This document shows, piece after piece, positions 1 to 7,849 of a stretch of DNA of 12,739 bases. The DNA lies in NCBI GenBank assembly GCA_023413645.1, contig JAEZPN010000109.1, forward strand, positions 1 to 12,739, given 5' to 3'. The position numbers and the translations under genes are program-made. This DNA is from Bacteroidota bacterium (GTDB taxonomy: Bacteria; Bacteroidota; Bacteroidia; Bacteroidales; Rikenellaceae). Each line of letters opens with the position of its first letter. Position 1 is the first letter of the stretch. The notes beneath the pieces are model-generated. The model made no database searches and had not been told where the DNA came from. It was given only the letters and a program-made list of their open reading frames with translations.

Positions 1-659
1 CAGTAAGCGCAATTGTCAACTACATGCTTAACGTCGCTGGTCGCGATGCACACAACAAGGGTTTTGGCGTGGAGGTATTGCAGGATAGCTCCCTCACATG
101 GGTGTTGCTACGCCTCGCAGTGGAGATTGAGCACCGCCCCGAGCAGTACACCGACATAGAGATTGATACATGGATTAGCGACTTCAACCGCCTCGCCTCA
201 ACGCGTAACTTCCGCATGCGCATTGGCGATAAAGTGGTCGCATCGGGCGTGTCGCAGTGGTGCGTGCTAAACATGCAGACACGCCAGGCCGCCGATATGT
301 CGATGATGAAGGAGGCGCACGACAAATTTATCGTAGCGGAGCCATCGCCCATCGCAGCCCCCGCACGCCTACGTCCAATAGAGGCCTCAGCATCAATATC
401 ACGCCCCGTAGTATATAGCGACATCGACTTCAATCGCCATATGAACACCATGCGCTATGTCGATCTTATATTCGACACACTACCCTTGGAGCAGTTTGAG
501 AGGGGCGATGCCATGCGTCTTGATGTCAACTTCTTGGCCGAGGCACGCTATGGCGAGGTTGTATCGGTAGGCTACCTCGACGCAGAGAACGCACGCCAGT
601 TTGAGATAACATCCGATGCAGAGAAGGTGTTGTGCCGCGCAAAGATTGAGTTCAAATAG
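1..659 (+). CDS. Acyl-ACP thioesterase (double hotdog), 5' truncated
   Basis: The reading frame is open from base 3 through the first in-window ATG at 24. The residues before that ATG (VSAIVNY) continue a typical N-terminal hotdog, so the true start lies outside the window and about 30-40 residues are probably missing. The family (acyl-ACP thioesterase, FatA/FatB-like) releases free fatty acids from acyl carrier protein in the cytoplasm. The N-terminal hotdog is seen in the LNVAGRDAHNKGFG and TWVLLRLAVEI segments. The C-terminal hotdog carries SDIDFNRHMN, which fits the D-x-N-x-H catalytic arrangement of the family, followed by EARYGE with the expected acidic residue. The glycosyltransferase gene starts 8 bases after the stop, so the two are probably co-transcribed. 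The family call is good; the substrate chain length cannot be read. Confidence 0.85.
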   Translation, partial: VSAIVNYMLNVAGRDAHNKGFGVEVLQDSSLTWVLLRLAVEIEHRPEQYTDIEIDTWISDFNRLASTRNFRMRIGDKVVASGVSQWCVLNMQTRQAADMSMMKEAHDKFIVAEPSPIAAPARLRPIEASASISRPVVYSDIDFNRHMNTMRYVDLIFDTLPLEQFERGDAMRLDVNFLAEARYGEVVSVGYLDAENARQFEITSDAEKVLCRAKIEFK

Positions 660-667
660 TCAACAAC

Positions 668-1810
668 ATGACACACAAGAGGTTGAAGATAGCTATCGTA
701 GGCCCTGCACACCCCTATCGCGGAGGCTTGGCATCCATCATGGAGACCATGGCGCGCGAGTATCAGTCGCGCGGCTACGAGGTGCATATCCTCACCTTCA
801 CACTGCAATACCCCTCGTTGCTCTTTCCAGGAAAGAGCCAGACGGTAGATACCCCGCCCCCTGCCGACCTCGACATACGTCGTAGGGTCTCGACCATAAA
901 CCCCTTCTCGTGGTGGAGCGTGGGTCGCGAGTTGTGCAAAATGAAACCAGACATCGTGCTCATGAAGTATTGGACGCCCTTTATGGCACCCTGCTTCGGC
1001 ACTATCGCACGCAAGGCACGCAAAAATAAGCATACAAAGGTTATCTGCCAGATAGACAACGTCGAGCCCCACGAGCACCACATCACCGACCGACCCTTCA
1101 ACCGCTACTACCTACGTTCGGTGGATGGATTTATCTATATGTCGGAGCAGGTACACGAAGAACTAAAGGCCTATACATCAGCGCCTATGCGCTTCTCGCC
1201 ACACCCTATGTTCGAGCACTTTGGCCAGCGTGTGGAGCGTGCTGAGGCCTGCGCAAAGTTAGGTCTCGACCCTGCAGAGAGGTATGCCCTATTCTTCGGT
1301 TTGATACGCGATTATAAGGGTTTAGATACCCTACTCGATGCCTGGGGCGAGTTTAGACGCAAAGGTATAAAATTGCTTATTGCGGGCGAGTTCTACGCCT
1401 CGCGAGAGAAATATATCGCTCACATAGAGCGACTTGGACTTAAAGATGAGGTGATTTTGCACGACTTCTTCGTGCCTGATAGTGACGTTCGCTACTACTT
1501 TTCGGCTGCCGACTGCGTGGTGTTACCATACAAGACCGCGACGCAGAGTGGCGTGACACAGATATGCTACAACTTCTGCACCCCCGTTATCGTTACACGT
1601 GTGGGTGGCTTGGCAGAGATTGTCCCCGACGGCGTGGTGGGTTATGTCTGCGACCCAACAGCTGAGGGTGTGCGCGATGCCCTGGAGCGCATCTTCGAGG
1701 GCGACCGCATAGTCCAGTTTGCGCACAACATGATTGAGGAGCGCAAGCGCTTCTCTTGGAGTACTATGTGTGATGAGATCGAGGCTGTCTATCGCTCGTT
1801 AATCGAGTAG
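668..1810 (+). CDS. Glycosyltransferase, GT4-like (GT-B fold)
   Basis: A 380-residue protein with a GT-B layout. The N-terminal acceptor domain opens with KIAIVGPAHPYRGG (residues 7-20), the glycine-rich loop of retaining GT4 enzymes. The C-terminal nucleotide-sugar domain contains ALFFGLIRDYKGLDTLLDAW (207-226), LLIAGEF (236-242) and the donor-binding region LPYKTATQSGVTQICY (286-301), followed by GGLAEIVPDG (313-322). The usual EX7E motif is not present in standard form: the first glutamate position is occupied by the ATQSGV segment, a variant I associate with some Bacteroidetes GT4 enzymes. It has no signal peptide or membrane span, so it is likely cytosolic or peripheral on the inner membrane, adding a sugar to a lipid-linked or envelope glycan. 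Sugar and acceptor are unknown. It follows the thioesterase gene by 8 bases, and its last 12 bases overlap the convergent reductase gene. Confidence 0.85.
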   Translation: MTHKRLKIAIVGPAHPYRGGLASIMETMAREYQSRGYEVHILTFTLQYPSLLFPGKSQTVDTPPPADLDIRRRVSTINPFSWWSVGRELCKMKPDIVLMKYWTPFMAPCFGTIARKARKNKHTKVICQIDNVEPHEHHITDRPFNRYYLRSVDGFIYMSEQVHEELKAYTSAPMRFSPHPMFEHFGQRVERAEACAKLGLDPAERYALFFGLIRDYKGLDTLLDAWGEFRRKGIKLLIAGEFYASREKYIAHIERLGLKDEVILHDFFVPDSDVRYYFSAADCVVLPYKTATQSGVTQICYNFCTPVIVTRVGGLAEIVPDGVVGYVCDPTAEGVRDALERIFEGDRIVQFAHNMIEERKRFSWSTMCDEIEAVYRSLIE

Positions 1811-2776
1811 GAAGCGCATCGTATCTACCCCATCGGCATAATCCATAAGCGCGGGATACTGCGCACGACCCAGGGGCTGCGAGCCCTCAATTCCACAATT
1901 TGAGACTATACACTGAATATGCTCGGCATTGCTATTTAGCCATGCCCTAACATCCTCTATATCTGTATATTCACGAATTGTAACGACCGCTAACGACTGA
2001 GCAAAATCCTCGCCTCGACGCATGATAAAAGCCCCTGCATCCCAGAACTCTGCACCCTCAATCATAAGCGTAGCACGATTAGCTTGAATGTTGCGTCTAA
2101 GCTTTGTATTCTCCGCCATGCCACGCTCAAAAGCTGGAACGTAACCCTGTGGCACAAAGAGCATCGACACCGAGCGACATCCGAGACCCGAGTAGGCAGT
2201 GATGTCGTTATACAAGAGGTTCAACTCCTCGGCGCTCTCCTCACCATTTAGCACGGCAACCGAGTGGCGGCTACCGCGCAAGAGGGTGCGTGTATAGGCA
2301 AAGTGCTCACGGAAGTAGGCATTGGCATCATCACCTCCCGTGGCGATAACCATGTCGTATGTAGCATCTGCCGAGTAGTCGTAAATAGCGATATTGAAAT
2401 CTATATCTCGCAGTTGATCAACAATATAGCGCATCAAAACACTATCCTTGCTCGATGGTTTTAGGTGGCACTCGTGACCCGCGGCAAGCACGCAGAGCAA
2501 ATCAAAAAAGCCAACCAAGGGAATATTACCCGCCATAATCACCGCAACACGCTTAGGTTCAATGGTTTTAGCATAGTTGCAAAGCCAATTCGTAAGCTTC
2601 TCACGGTCGAGCATCTCCACACGAATAGCCTCCACCGCACGCAGAATATCCACGCGCGTAAACCAACCATTAGCAGCGATAGCCTCGTCGATAATGCGAT
2701 TGCTCACCTCGTCGTTACCAAAGTGGGTAAGTCGCTCACCCATAGCCGAGAAGATGTCTACGATATGCTTCATCAT
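1799..2776 (-). CDS. LuxC-family acyl-CoA reductase
   Basis: A 325-residue protein resembling the LuxC/acyl-CoA reductase family (aldehyde-dehydrogenase fold), which reduces acyl thioesters to aldehydes with NADPH. Visible features are the nucleotide-binding region VIMAGNIPLVGFFDLLCVLA (79-98), ATGGDDANAYF (145-155), and SGLGCRSVSMLFVP (196-209). Cys200 in the last segment is the likely acyl-accepting nucleophile. It is shorter than Vibrio LuxC (about 480 residues), as I expect for Bacteroidetes homologs. The start follows directly on the exonuclease stop codon at 2777-2779, with zero intergenic bases, so the two are translationally coupled. Two adjacent ATGs (MMKH) are possible starts and I use the first. 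Its 3' end overlaps the glycosyltransferase gene. The physiological substrate in anaerobic Bacteroidales is not known to me. Confidence 0.8.
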   Translation of the reverse strand: MMKHIVDIFSAMGERLTHFGNDEVSNRIIDEAIAANGWFTRVDILRAVEAIRVEMLDREKLTNWLCNYAKTIEPKRVAVIMAGNIPLVGFFDLLCVLAAGHECHLKPSSKDSVLMRYIVDQLRDIDFNIAIYDYSADATYDMVIATGGDDANAYFREHFAYTRTLLRGSRHSVAVLNGEESAEELNLLYNDITAYSGLGCRSVSMLFVPQGYVPAFERGMAENTKLRRNIQANRATLMIEGAEFWDAGAFIMRRGEDFAQSLAVVTIREYTDIEDVRAWLNSNAEHIQCIVSNCGIEGSQPLGRAQYPALMDYADGVDTMRFLLD

Positions 2777-3271
2777 TTACAATATTTTGAGTGCGATAGC
2801 GGCACACGCCTCGGCATCAGCAAGGGCGTTATGGTGTGCCGAAAGATAATATCCACACGCTGCAGCCACGGTGGGAAGACGGTGGTTGGGTAACTCACGG
2901 CCAAAGACCTTGCGCGAAATGCTACATGTGCAGTGGAAGGTGTAGTTGGGATATGGCATATTATACGCCTCATGCACAGCCTTCAGACAACGCTGCTCGA
3001 AGGGGGCGTTGTGCGCCACAAACGGCAGACCCGCAAACAACGGTTGCAGCTCGCGCCACACCAACGGGAAACCGACTTGAAAATCGGTATCGCGACGTGT
3101 CATGCCGTGCACACGTGTATTATGATACATGTAGTAGTTGGGCACGGGACGCACAAGGCGGTGCACACGCTGCTGTACCCTACCCTCGCGCACGACGACG
3201 ATACCCACAGAGCAGATGCTCGATGGTTCGTTATTGGCGACCTCGAAGTCTATGGCAACAAAATCCATCAT
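2777..3271 (-). CDS. 3'-5' exonuclease, DnaQ/RNase T-like (DEDDh)
   Basis: A compact 164-residue single-domain DEDDh exonuclease. Exo I is FVAIDFEVAN with Asp8 and Glu10. Exo II is FVAHNAPFEQRCL (84-96). Exo III is H147 to D152 in HHNALAD. These enzymes degrade DNA or RNA from the 3' end using two metal ions. The size and lack of other domains suggest a stand-alone proofreading, repair or RNA-trimming nuclease rather than a polymerase III epsilon subunit with its binding tail. The Exo II aspartate (usually HNAxFD) is a glutamate here (Glu92, codon GAG), an odd substitution at a metal ligand. The gene begins one base after the lipoprotein stop and abuts the reductase start, so it is the middle gene of a three-gene operon. 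Two adjacent ATGs are possible starts. Confidence 0.85.
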   Translation of the reverse strand: MMDFVAIDFEVANNEPSSICSVGIVVVREGRVQQRVHRLVRPVPNYYMYHNTRVHGMTRRDTDFQVGFPLVWRELQPLFAGLPFVAHNAPFEQRCLKAVHEAYNMPYPNYTFHCTCSISRKVFGRELPNHRLPTVAAACGYYLSAHHNALADAEACAAIALKIL

Positions 3272-3272
3272 G

Positions 3273-4235
3273 CTATAGGGCCTCGAAATAGGCTATGGCA
3301 TTCTCAATTTGTGCTACCGAGGTACCATCCTTAATTATCACACGTTTCTCGTTATCAAGGAGATAGAGCGAAGGTATAGCCTGCAAGTTGTAGCTTCGCG
3401 CCTCGGTAATACGCATGCCCGCATCGTAGCCATTTATCCAGCTACGCGGTATATCCGAGATATGGTCGCGCCATGCCACGAGGTCCTCATCGGGGCATAT
3501 CGCCAACACCTCCACAAGGTTGTTCTCCATCATCTCGTTGATGAGGGGCGACGAGGTTATCTCCTCGATAATCTCGCGACACATGGGGCAGCCGGGGTTC
3601 AAGAACATTACGATAACATAGTCTGAATCAATGCTATGCAACCTACCGGTTTTTCCACTTGCCAACGTATATACGATGTCGTTTGCCACGTTACCTATGC
3701 GGTTTTGGCGCGCGAGTTCAAGGTCGTAGAGGGGCAATATGCGGTCGTACTCATCGTAGAGTGGCGACTCCACCAACACCTCAAGGATGGGTATATATAG
3801 CTCATCGTTGCGCATTGGCGAATTGGGATCATGGAGCACACCCTCAGTGACATACGCAAAGAAATCGAGCACAGGACGGCTCGCCTCAGCACGGTGCATA
3901 AGCCCCTTAAGCAGAGAGTCACGCTGCATGGGTTCCATGCCCACGTCGATATATGCCGCATAGTCGGCAAAGGCCTGCATGATGTTTATGGTGTCGTACT
4001 CTATGACGCGCTCGCCACACTCGAAGTCGAAGCCATCCCAGTAGCGACGTATAGCCTCATCGAACTGCTCCTTTGAGGTGATGCTATATACGTCAAAGTC
4101 TATGTCTAACTGGCGTGTACCGGGCTCGTAGTGCACCTCGGGAGTGTCATTGGTTTCACTCTTCTTAGTCTTGGTATCGCCACACGCCACCAACAACGCT
4201 GCCACCAATATAAGTATGTAATAGGTCTGCTTCAT
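3273..4235 (-). CDS. Thioredoxin-fold lipoprotein (DUF5106-like)
   Basis: I choose the ATG at 4233-4235, which gives 320 residues. The frame is open further upstream, but only a TTG at 4262 would be available there, and MKQTYYILILVAALLVAC is a complete lipoprotein signal peptide with lipobox LVAC and lipidated Cys18. The mature protein has an N-terminal helical domain (about 45-190) like the DUF5106 region that precedes TlpA-type domains in Bacteroidetes. A thioredoxin fold follows, with CPMC (Cys216, Cys219) after MFLNPG and a cis-proline loop AIPSLYLLD (Pro288). It is probably a membrane-anchored periplasmic thiol-disulfide oxidoreductase or a TlpA/ResA-like protein. It is first in the operon with the exonuclease and reductase genes. 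A strong hairpin lies only 14 bases upstream of the start codon, so expression may depend on it. Confidence 0.82.
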   Translation of the reverse strand: MKQTYYILILVAALLVACGDTKTKKSETNDTPEVHYEPGTRQLDIDFDVYSITSKEQFDEAIRRYWDGFDFECGERVIEYDTINIMQAFADYAAYIDVGMEPMQRDSLLKGLMHRAEASRPVLDFFAYVTEGVLHDPNSPMRNDELYIPILEVLVESPLYDEYDRILPLYDLELARQNRIGNVANDIVYTLASGKTGRLHSIDSDYVIVMFLNPGCPMCREIIEEITSSPLINEMMENNLVEVLAICPDEDLVAWRDHISDIPRSWINGYDAGMRITEARSYNLQAIPSLYLLDNEKRVIIKDGTSVAQIENAIAYFEAL

Positions 4236-4249
4236 GGTCTTAAAAATAA

Positions 4250-4280
4250 GGGGGTTATCCAACGACTATTGGACACCCCC
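4250..4280 (-). terminator. Terminator-like hairpin just ahead of the lipoprotein start
   Basis: Bases 4250-4255 (GGGGGT) pair with 4275-4280 (ACCCCC), and 4258-4262 (TCCAA) pair with 4269-4273 (TTGGA), around a 6-base loop. Read on the minus strand the hairpin is followed by CTTATTTTTA, as in an intrinsic terminator. It can terminate argS transcripts. If the operon promoter lies upstream of it, it would act as an attenuator in the leader of the lipoprotein operon. Confidence 0.65.
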
Positions 4281-4295
4281 GTGAATTATTAACCC

Positions 4296-4424
4296 AATTT
4301 GTTGTTAGAGTAGTGCAGATACAACGCTCGGCGAATTTCGAGGCGATGGGCTGTACTAAAGCGTACTGCCCATTGCTGAGATAATTCGTTAGCGGCAGTA
4401 GATGCGCTACTATCACAACAAATT
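4296..4424. repeat. 129-bp imperfect palindrome (MITE-like or structured RNA)
   Basis: The outer arms 4296-4317 and 4403-4424 match as inverted repeats at 19 of 22 positions. Inner arms are concentric with them: CGCT 4325-4328 with AGCG 4391-4394; CGAATT 4332-4337 with AATTCG 4383-4388; ATGGGC 4346-4351 with GCCCAT 4368-4373; GTAC 4353-4356 with GTAC 4363-4366, closing on loop TAAAGC. All are centred near 4360. The right arm begins inside the argS stop codon. No clear target-site duplication is seen. It could be a non-autonomous mobile palindrome or a folded 3' UTR/leader. Confidence 0.7.
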
Positions 4425-6201
4425 ACATTCTCTCAGGAACATTGATACCCAAAAGCGACATCGCTGAGCGGATAACGCGTGCCACCTCTGCTGCAAGCTT
4501 AAGGCGCAATGAGCGTACTGCCTCGTTCTCCTCCTTAAGGATTGAGTGGTCGTGGTAGTAGCCGTTGAACTGCTTAGCAAGGTCGTAGGCGTATGCTGCG
4601 ATAACCGAGGGTGCGAACTGCTCGCCCGCTGTGCGTACAACTGCGGGATACTCAGCCAACGCCTTTACGAGTTCAACCTCCTCGGGAAGGAGTGTAGCGT
4701 TTACGTATGTGCTTGCATCGATGCCTGCCTCCTCTGCCTTACGCAAGATAGAGCGGATACGAGCGTGAGTGTACTGGATGAAGGGACCTGTGTTGCCGTT
4801 GAAGTCGATAGACTCGCGGGGGTCGAACAACATGGTCTTCTTGGGGTCAACCTTGAGGATGAAGTACTTCAAGGCGCCAAGACCTACCATCTCGCAGATT
4901 GCCGCAGCCTCCTCCTCCGAGCAGCCGTCGAGCTTACCGAGTTCGTCTGACATCTCGCGTGCTGTGCCAATCATGTCGGCGATGAGGTCGTCAGCATCTA
5001 CTACGGTACCCTCGCGTGACTTCATCTTACCCTCGGGCAACTCGACCATGCCGTAAGAGAGGTGGAAGATGTTGTCGCTCCACTCGTAGCCGAGCTTCTT
5101 CAACACGAGCTTCAACACCTGGAAGTGGTAGTTCTGCTCGTTACCCACAACATAGATCATATCATCGAGGCTGTTCTCCTCGAAGCGGCTGAGCGCAGTA
5201 CCGAGGTCCTGAGTCATATATACCGATGTGCCGTCGCCACGGAGCAAGAGTTTCTGGTCGAGACCATCTGCCTCGAGGTCGATCCATACAGAGTTATCCT
5301 CCTTGCGGAAGAATACGCCCTTCTTCAAGCCATCCTCAACAAGGCTCTTACCCAAGAGGTATGTCTGCGACTCGTAGTATACCTTGTCGAAGTCAACGCC
5401 CATAGCCTTATATGTCACGTCGAAGCCCTCATATACCCAGCCGTTCATGGTCTCCCACAAAGCGTATACCTCGGGATCCTTAGCCTCCCACTTACGCAAC
5501 ATCTCCTGTGCCTGAAGCATGATGGGGGCCTGCTTCTTTGCCTCATCCTCAGAGAGACCCTTCTCTGCCATGAGCTCCTTAACCTGTGCTTTGTAGTGCT
5601 TGTCGAACTCTACGTAGTACTTACCAACGAGGTGGTCGCCCTTCATGCCTGATGATGCTGGAGTCTCGCCACCGCCATAGAGCTGCCATGCGAGCATAGA
5701 CTTACAGATGTGGATACCGCGGTCGTTAACGAGGTTTACCTTGATTACGTTGTGGCCATTAGCCTTGAGGATTGTGGCAACAGAGTAACCAAGCAAGTTG
5801 TTACGCACGTGACCGAGGTGGAGGGGCTTGTTGGTGTTGGGCGATGAGTACTCGATCATGATTGTGCGACCCGATGCGGGTGCCATGCCGAAGTTCTCAG
5901 CCTCAACAATCTCCTGGAAGCGCGCAGCCCAGAATGATGAGTCGATAGCGAGGTTAAGGAAGCCCTTAATCACATTGAACGACTTAATCTCGGGTGTTGA
6001 AGCGACGATCTTCTCGCCCAACTCTGTGGCTGTAGCCTCGGGAGACTTGCGCGACGCCTTGAGCAAGGGGAACACAACAACGGTGTAGTCACCCTCGAAC
6101 TCCTTGCGTGTCTTCTGTATCTGAATGTTGTCGCTAACGCCATACAACTCCTCTGTTGCACGCTTCACGACGCTCAAAATAAACTCTTCTGCATTTATCA
6201 T
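4423..6201 (-). CDS. argS: Arginyl-tRNA synthetase
   Basis: A 592-residue class I aminoacyl-tRNA synthetase that charges tRNA-Arg using ATP, in the cytoplasm. The N-terminal additional domain is at about 1-100. The HIGH signature is HLGH (128-131) in SSPNTNKPLHLGHVRNN, characteristic of ArgS. The KMSKS equivalent is KMKSREGT (392-399). The C-terminal DALR anticodon-binding domain occupies about 470-592 and starts near FIQYTHARIRSIL. The protein ends in VPERM, the usual ArgS C-terminus, so the gene is complete. The start ATG is at 6199-6201, and a -7 box lies at 6229-6236 on the same strand. It is divergently transcribed from the dihydrouridine synthase gene. A tRNA-Arg(ACG) gene is also present at 12651-12724, some 6 kb away. 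Confidence 0.97.
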   Translation of the reverse strand: MINAEEFILSVVKRATEELYGVSDNIQIQKTRKEFEGDYTVVVFPLLKASRKSPEATATELGEKIVASTPEIKSFNVIKGFLNLAIDSSFWAARFQEIVEAENFGMAPASGRTIMIEYSSPNTNKPLHLGHVRNNLLGYSVATILKANGHNVIKVNLVNDRGIHICKSMLAWQLYGGGETPASSGMKGDHLVGKYYVEFDKHYKAQVKELMAEKGLSEDEAKKQAPIMLQAQEMLRKWEAKDPEVYALWETMNGWVYEGFDVTYKAMGVDFDKVYYESQTYLLGKSLVEDGLKKGVFFRKEDNSVWIDLEADGLDQKLLLRGDGTSVYMTQDLGTALSRFEENSLDDMIYVVGNEQNYHFQVLKLVLKKLGYEWSDNIFHLSYGMVELPEGKMKSREGTVVDADDLIADMIGTAREMSDELGKLDGCSEEEAAAICEMVGLGALKYFILKVDPKKTMLFDPRESIDFNGNTGPFIQYTHARIRSILRKAEEAGIDASTYVNATLLPEEVELVKALAEYPAVVRTAGEQFAPSVIAAYAYDLAKQFNGYYHDHSILKEENEAVRSLRLKLAAEVARVIRSAMSLLGINVPERM

Positions 6202-6228
6202 AGTTACCTATATTTATAATCGTAGGTG

Positions 6229-6236
6229 CAAAGGTA
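6229..6236 (-). promoter_or_regulatory. Bacteroidetes -7 box for argS
   Basis: TACCTTTG on the minus strand matches the TAnnTTTG consensus of the Bacteroidetes primary sigma factor. It lies 27 bases upstream of the argS start codon. No convincing TTTG -33 element is seen at 19-21 bases, so the assignment rests on the -7 box and its position. Confidence 0.6.
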
Positions 6237-6279
6237 CGTTTTCTTTGCGAAATAATCGTCACTTACACCAAAAAATTGT

Positions 6280-6287
6280 TACCTTTG
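6280..6287 (+). promoter_or_regulatory. Bacteroidetes -7 box for the dus gene
   Basis: TACCTTTG lies 20 bases before the dihydrouridine synthase ATG, which would give a short leader of about 14 bases. The -33 region is weak. With the argS box it forms a divergent promoter pair in a 106-base intergenic region. Confidence 0.6.
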
Positions 6288-6307
6288 TAACATAAATATC
6301 GCACATT

Positions 6308-7330
6308 ATGAAGATTTCAGATATTGAATTGGGCAATCAGCCCCTCTTTCTTGCCCCTATGGAGGATGTCACCGACCCCTCGTTTCGCTATATGTGTAAG
6401 CGTTTCGGTGCCGATGTCGTCTATACGGAGTTCATCTCATCGGATGGCTTGATACGCGATGCGTGGAAGTCGCGCGCAAAGCTCAACATCGCAGAGTTCG
6501 AGCGCCCCGTGGGCATACAGATATATGGTCACCTCATAGAGCCTATGGTCGAGGCAGCACGCATTGCCGAGACCGCTAACCCCGATATCATCGACATCAA
6601 CTTCGGCTGCCCCGTAAAGAAGATCGCTAACCGCGGTGCCGGCTCGGGCATGATGAAGGACCCCGACCTTATGGTGGAGATGACGCGCCAAATTGTGAAG
6701 GCCGTAAATAAGCCCGTGACCGTAAAGACACGCCTCGGCTGGAGCGACGAGATGAAGAATATCGAGGAGATAGCACTCCGCTTGCAAGATGTTGGCATCG
6801 CGGCACTTACAATCCATGGTCGCACACGCTCGCAGATGTATCGCGGCGAGGCTGACTGGACACTTATCGGTAAGATTAAGAACGACCCTCGCATCACCAT
6901 CCCCATCATCGGCAATGGCGACGTGGACTCTGCCGAGAAGTGTAAACTTATGTTCGACCGCTACGGCGTAGATGGCGTGATGATTGGTCGCGCGACATAT
7001 GGCCGCCCATGGATATTCCGCGAGTGCAAGCACTACCTCGAGACGGGCGAACTATTACCACAGCCCTCTGTTATTGAGCGTGTTGCAATAGCCAAGGAGC
7101 ACCTTGCAAAGTCTTTAGAGGTGAAGGGTGACCGCGTTGGCATCCTTGAGATGCGCCGCCACCTCACGAACTACTTCAAGGGTCTACCCGACTTCAAGCA
7201 GACACGCCTCAAGCTTGTGACCTCGTTCGATGTGGAGGAGATTATCGCGACCCTCGACTACATCGCAGAGCGCTGGGGTGACTTCGATATGCGCGAAACC
7301 GTCCCCGCACCCCTCTCGCACGACATTTAA
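6308..7330 (+). CDS. dusB: tRNA-dihydrouridine synthase (DusB-type)
   Basis: A 340-residue FMN enzyme that reduces specific uridines in the tRNA D-loop to dihydrouridine using NADPH. The TIM-barrel FMN motifs are in order: LFLAPMEDVTDPSFR (13-27); GIQIYG (69-74); INFGCPVKKIANRGAGSGMM (97-116) with catalytic Cys101; VKTRLGW (139-145); IHGRTRSQMYRG (169-180); IGNGDV (201-206); and MIGRATYGRPWIF (225-237). The AGVTD motif of E. coli DusB is EDVTD here, which I take as a normal lineage variant. A C-terminal helical tRNA-binding domain follows from about residue 245. No Shine-Dalgarno site precedes the ATG. A small coiled-coil membrane protein gene starts 30 bases after the stop with no terminator between, so the pair is likely an operon. 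The DusB rather than DusA/C assignment is by overall likeness. Confidence 0.93.
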   Translation: MKISDIELGNQPLFLAPMEDVTDPSFRYMCKRFGADVVYTEFISSDGLIRDAWKSRAKLNIAEFERPVGIQIYGHLIEPMVEAARIAETANPDIIDINFGCPVKKIANRGAGSGMMKDPDLMVEMTRQIVKAVNKPVTVKTRLGWSDEMKNIEEIALRLQDVGIAALTIHGRTRSQMYRGEADWTLIGKIKNDPRITIPIIGNGDVDSAEKCKLMFDRYGVDGVMIGRATYGRPWIFRECKHYLETGELLPQPSVIERVAIAKEHLAKSLEVKGDRVGILEMRRHLTNYFKGLPDFKQTRLKLVTSFDVEEIIATLDYIAERWGDFDMRETVPAPLSHDI

Positions 7331-7360
7331 TTAAATAATATAAACACCCACCCTATAACC

Positions 7361-7798
7361 ATGAAGAGACTTCTATTGATTTTAGTCGTTGCACTGTTTG
7401 GTTTTGCAGCGCAGAGCGCATACGCCCAGAATGAGGGCGTAGAGGATTGGCCAGTTCAAAATGTCCCTGAAGCACAGTGCGCATACACCGAAGATGAGTG
7501 CGGAGTAGCAACTGAGTGCGTAGCAGAAGCGACAGATGTGGCCTGTACAGACTCGACAAATTACCCGGTTGTTGCCAGTAGAGCTATTCCTTTAAGTTTT
7601 ATGTGGCTAATTACTCTTTTTGTCGTCGTGCCAGCGCTAATAATTGTCATTATTGTAAATAAAGTCAAGCAACGAAATAGAGATAATGGCAGTGAAGAAT
7701 TGGCAATGCTCATAAAGGAGAACGAGCGTCTACGCCGCGAATCAGAGATTGCGCGCCTCAAAGAAGAGAACGAACGCCTGCGCAACAACCTGAAATAA
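7361..7798 (+). CDS. Small membrane-anchored coiled-coil protein, unknown function
   Basis: A 145-residue protein I do not recognise as a named family. Residues 1-22 are a signal peptide (MKRLLLILVVALFGFA, cleavage after AYA). Residues 23-75 form an acidic extracytoplasmic segment with four cysteines (40, 47, 53, 62). Residues 77-100 form a transmembrane helix (PLSFMWLITLFVVVPALIIV). Residues 101-110 are basic (KVKQRNRDNG), and 112-145 form a charged coiled coil with repeating ENERLRR and KEENERLR heptads. The likely topology is periplasmic N-terminus and cytoplasmic coiled coil. The four cysteines could form disulfides or bind metal. It sits 30 bases after the dus gene and directly before a strong terminator, so it closes that operon. 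Confidence 0.75.
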   Translation: MKRLLLILVVALFGFAAQSAYAQNEGVEDWPVQNVPEAQCAYTEDECGVATECVAEATDVACTDSTNYPVVASRAIPLSFMWLITLFVVVPALIIVIIVNKVKQRNRDNGSEELAMLIKENERLRRESEIARLKEENERLRNNLK

Positions 7799-7815
7799 TG
7801 AGATATACAAGACTG

Positions 7816-7849
7816 AAAAGAACGAGGCACACCACCTCGTTCTTTTTTT
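7816..7849 (+). terminator. Intrinsic terminator of the dus operon
   Basis: AAAAGAACGAGG (7816-7827) and CCTCGTTCTTTT (7835-7846) form a perfect 12-bp stem around a 7-base loop, running into a T tract. It ends the dus/coiled-coil transcription unit. Confidence 0.92.

Noticed and set aside
4236..4262. Upstream TTG start for the lipoprotein
   Set aside because: It would put nine residues before an otherwise complete lipoprotein signal peptide and place the start inside a stable hairpin.
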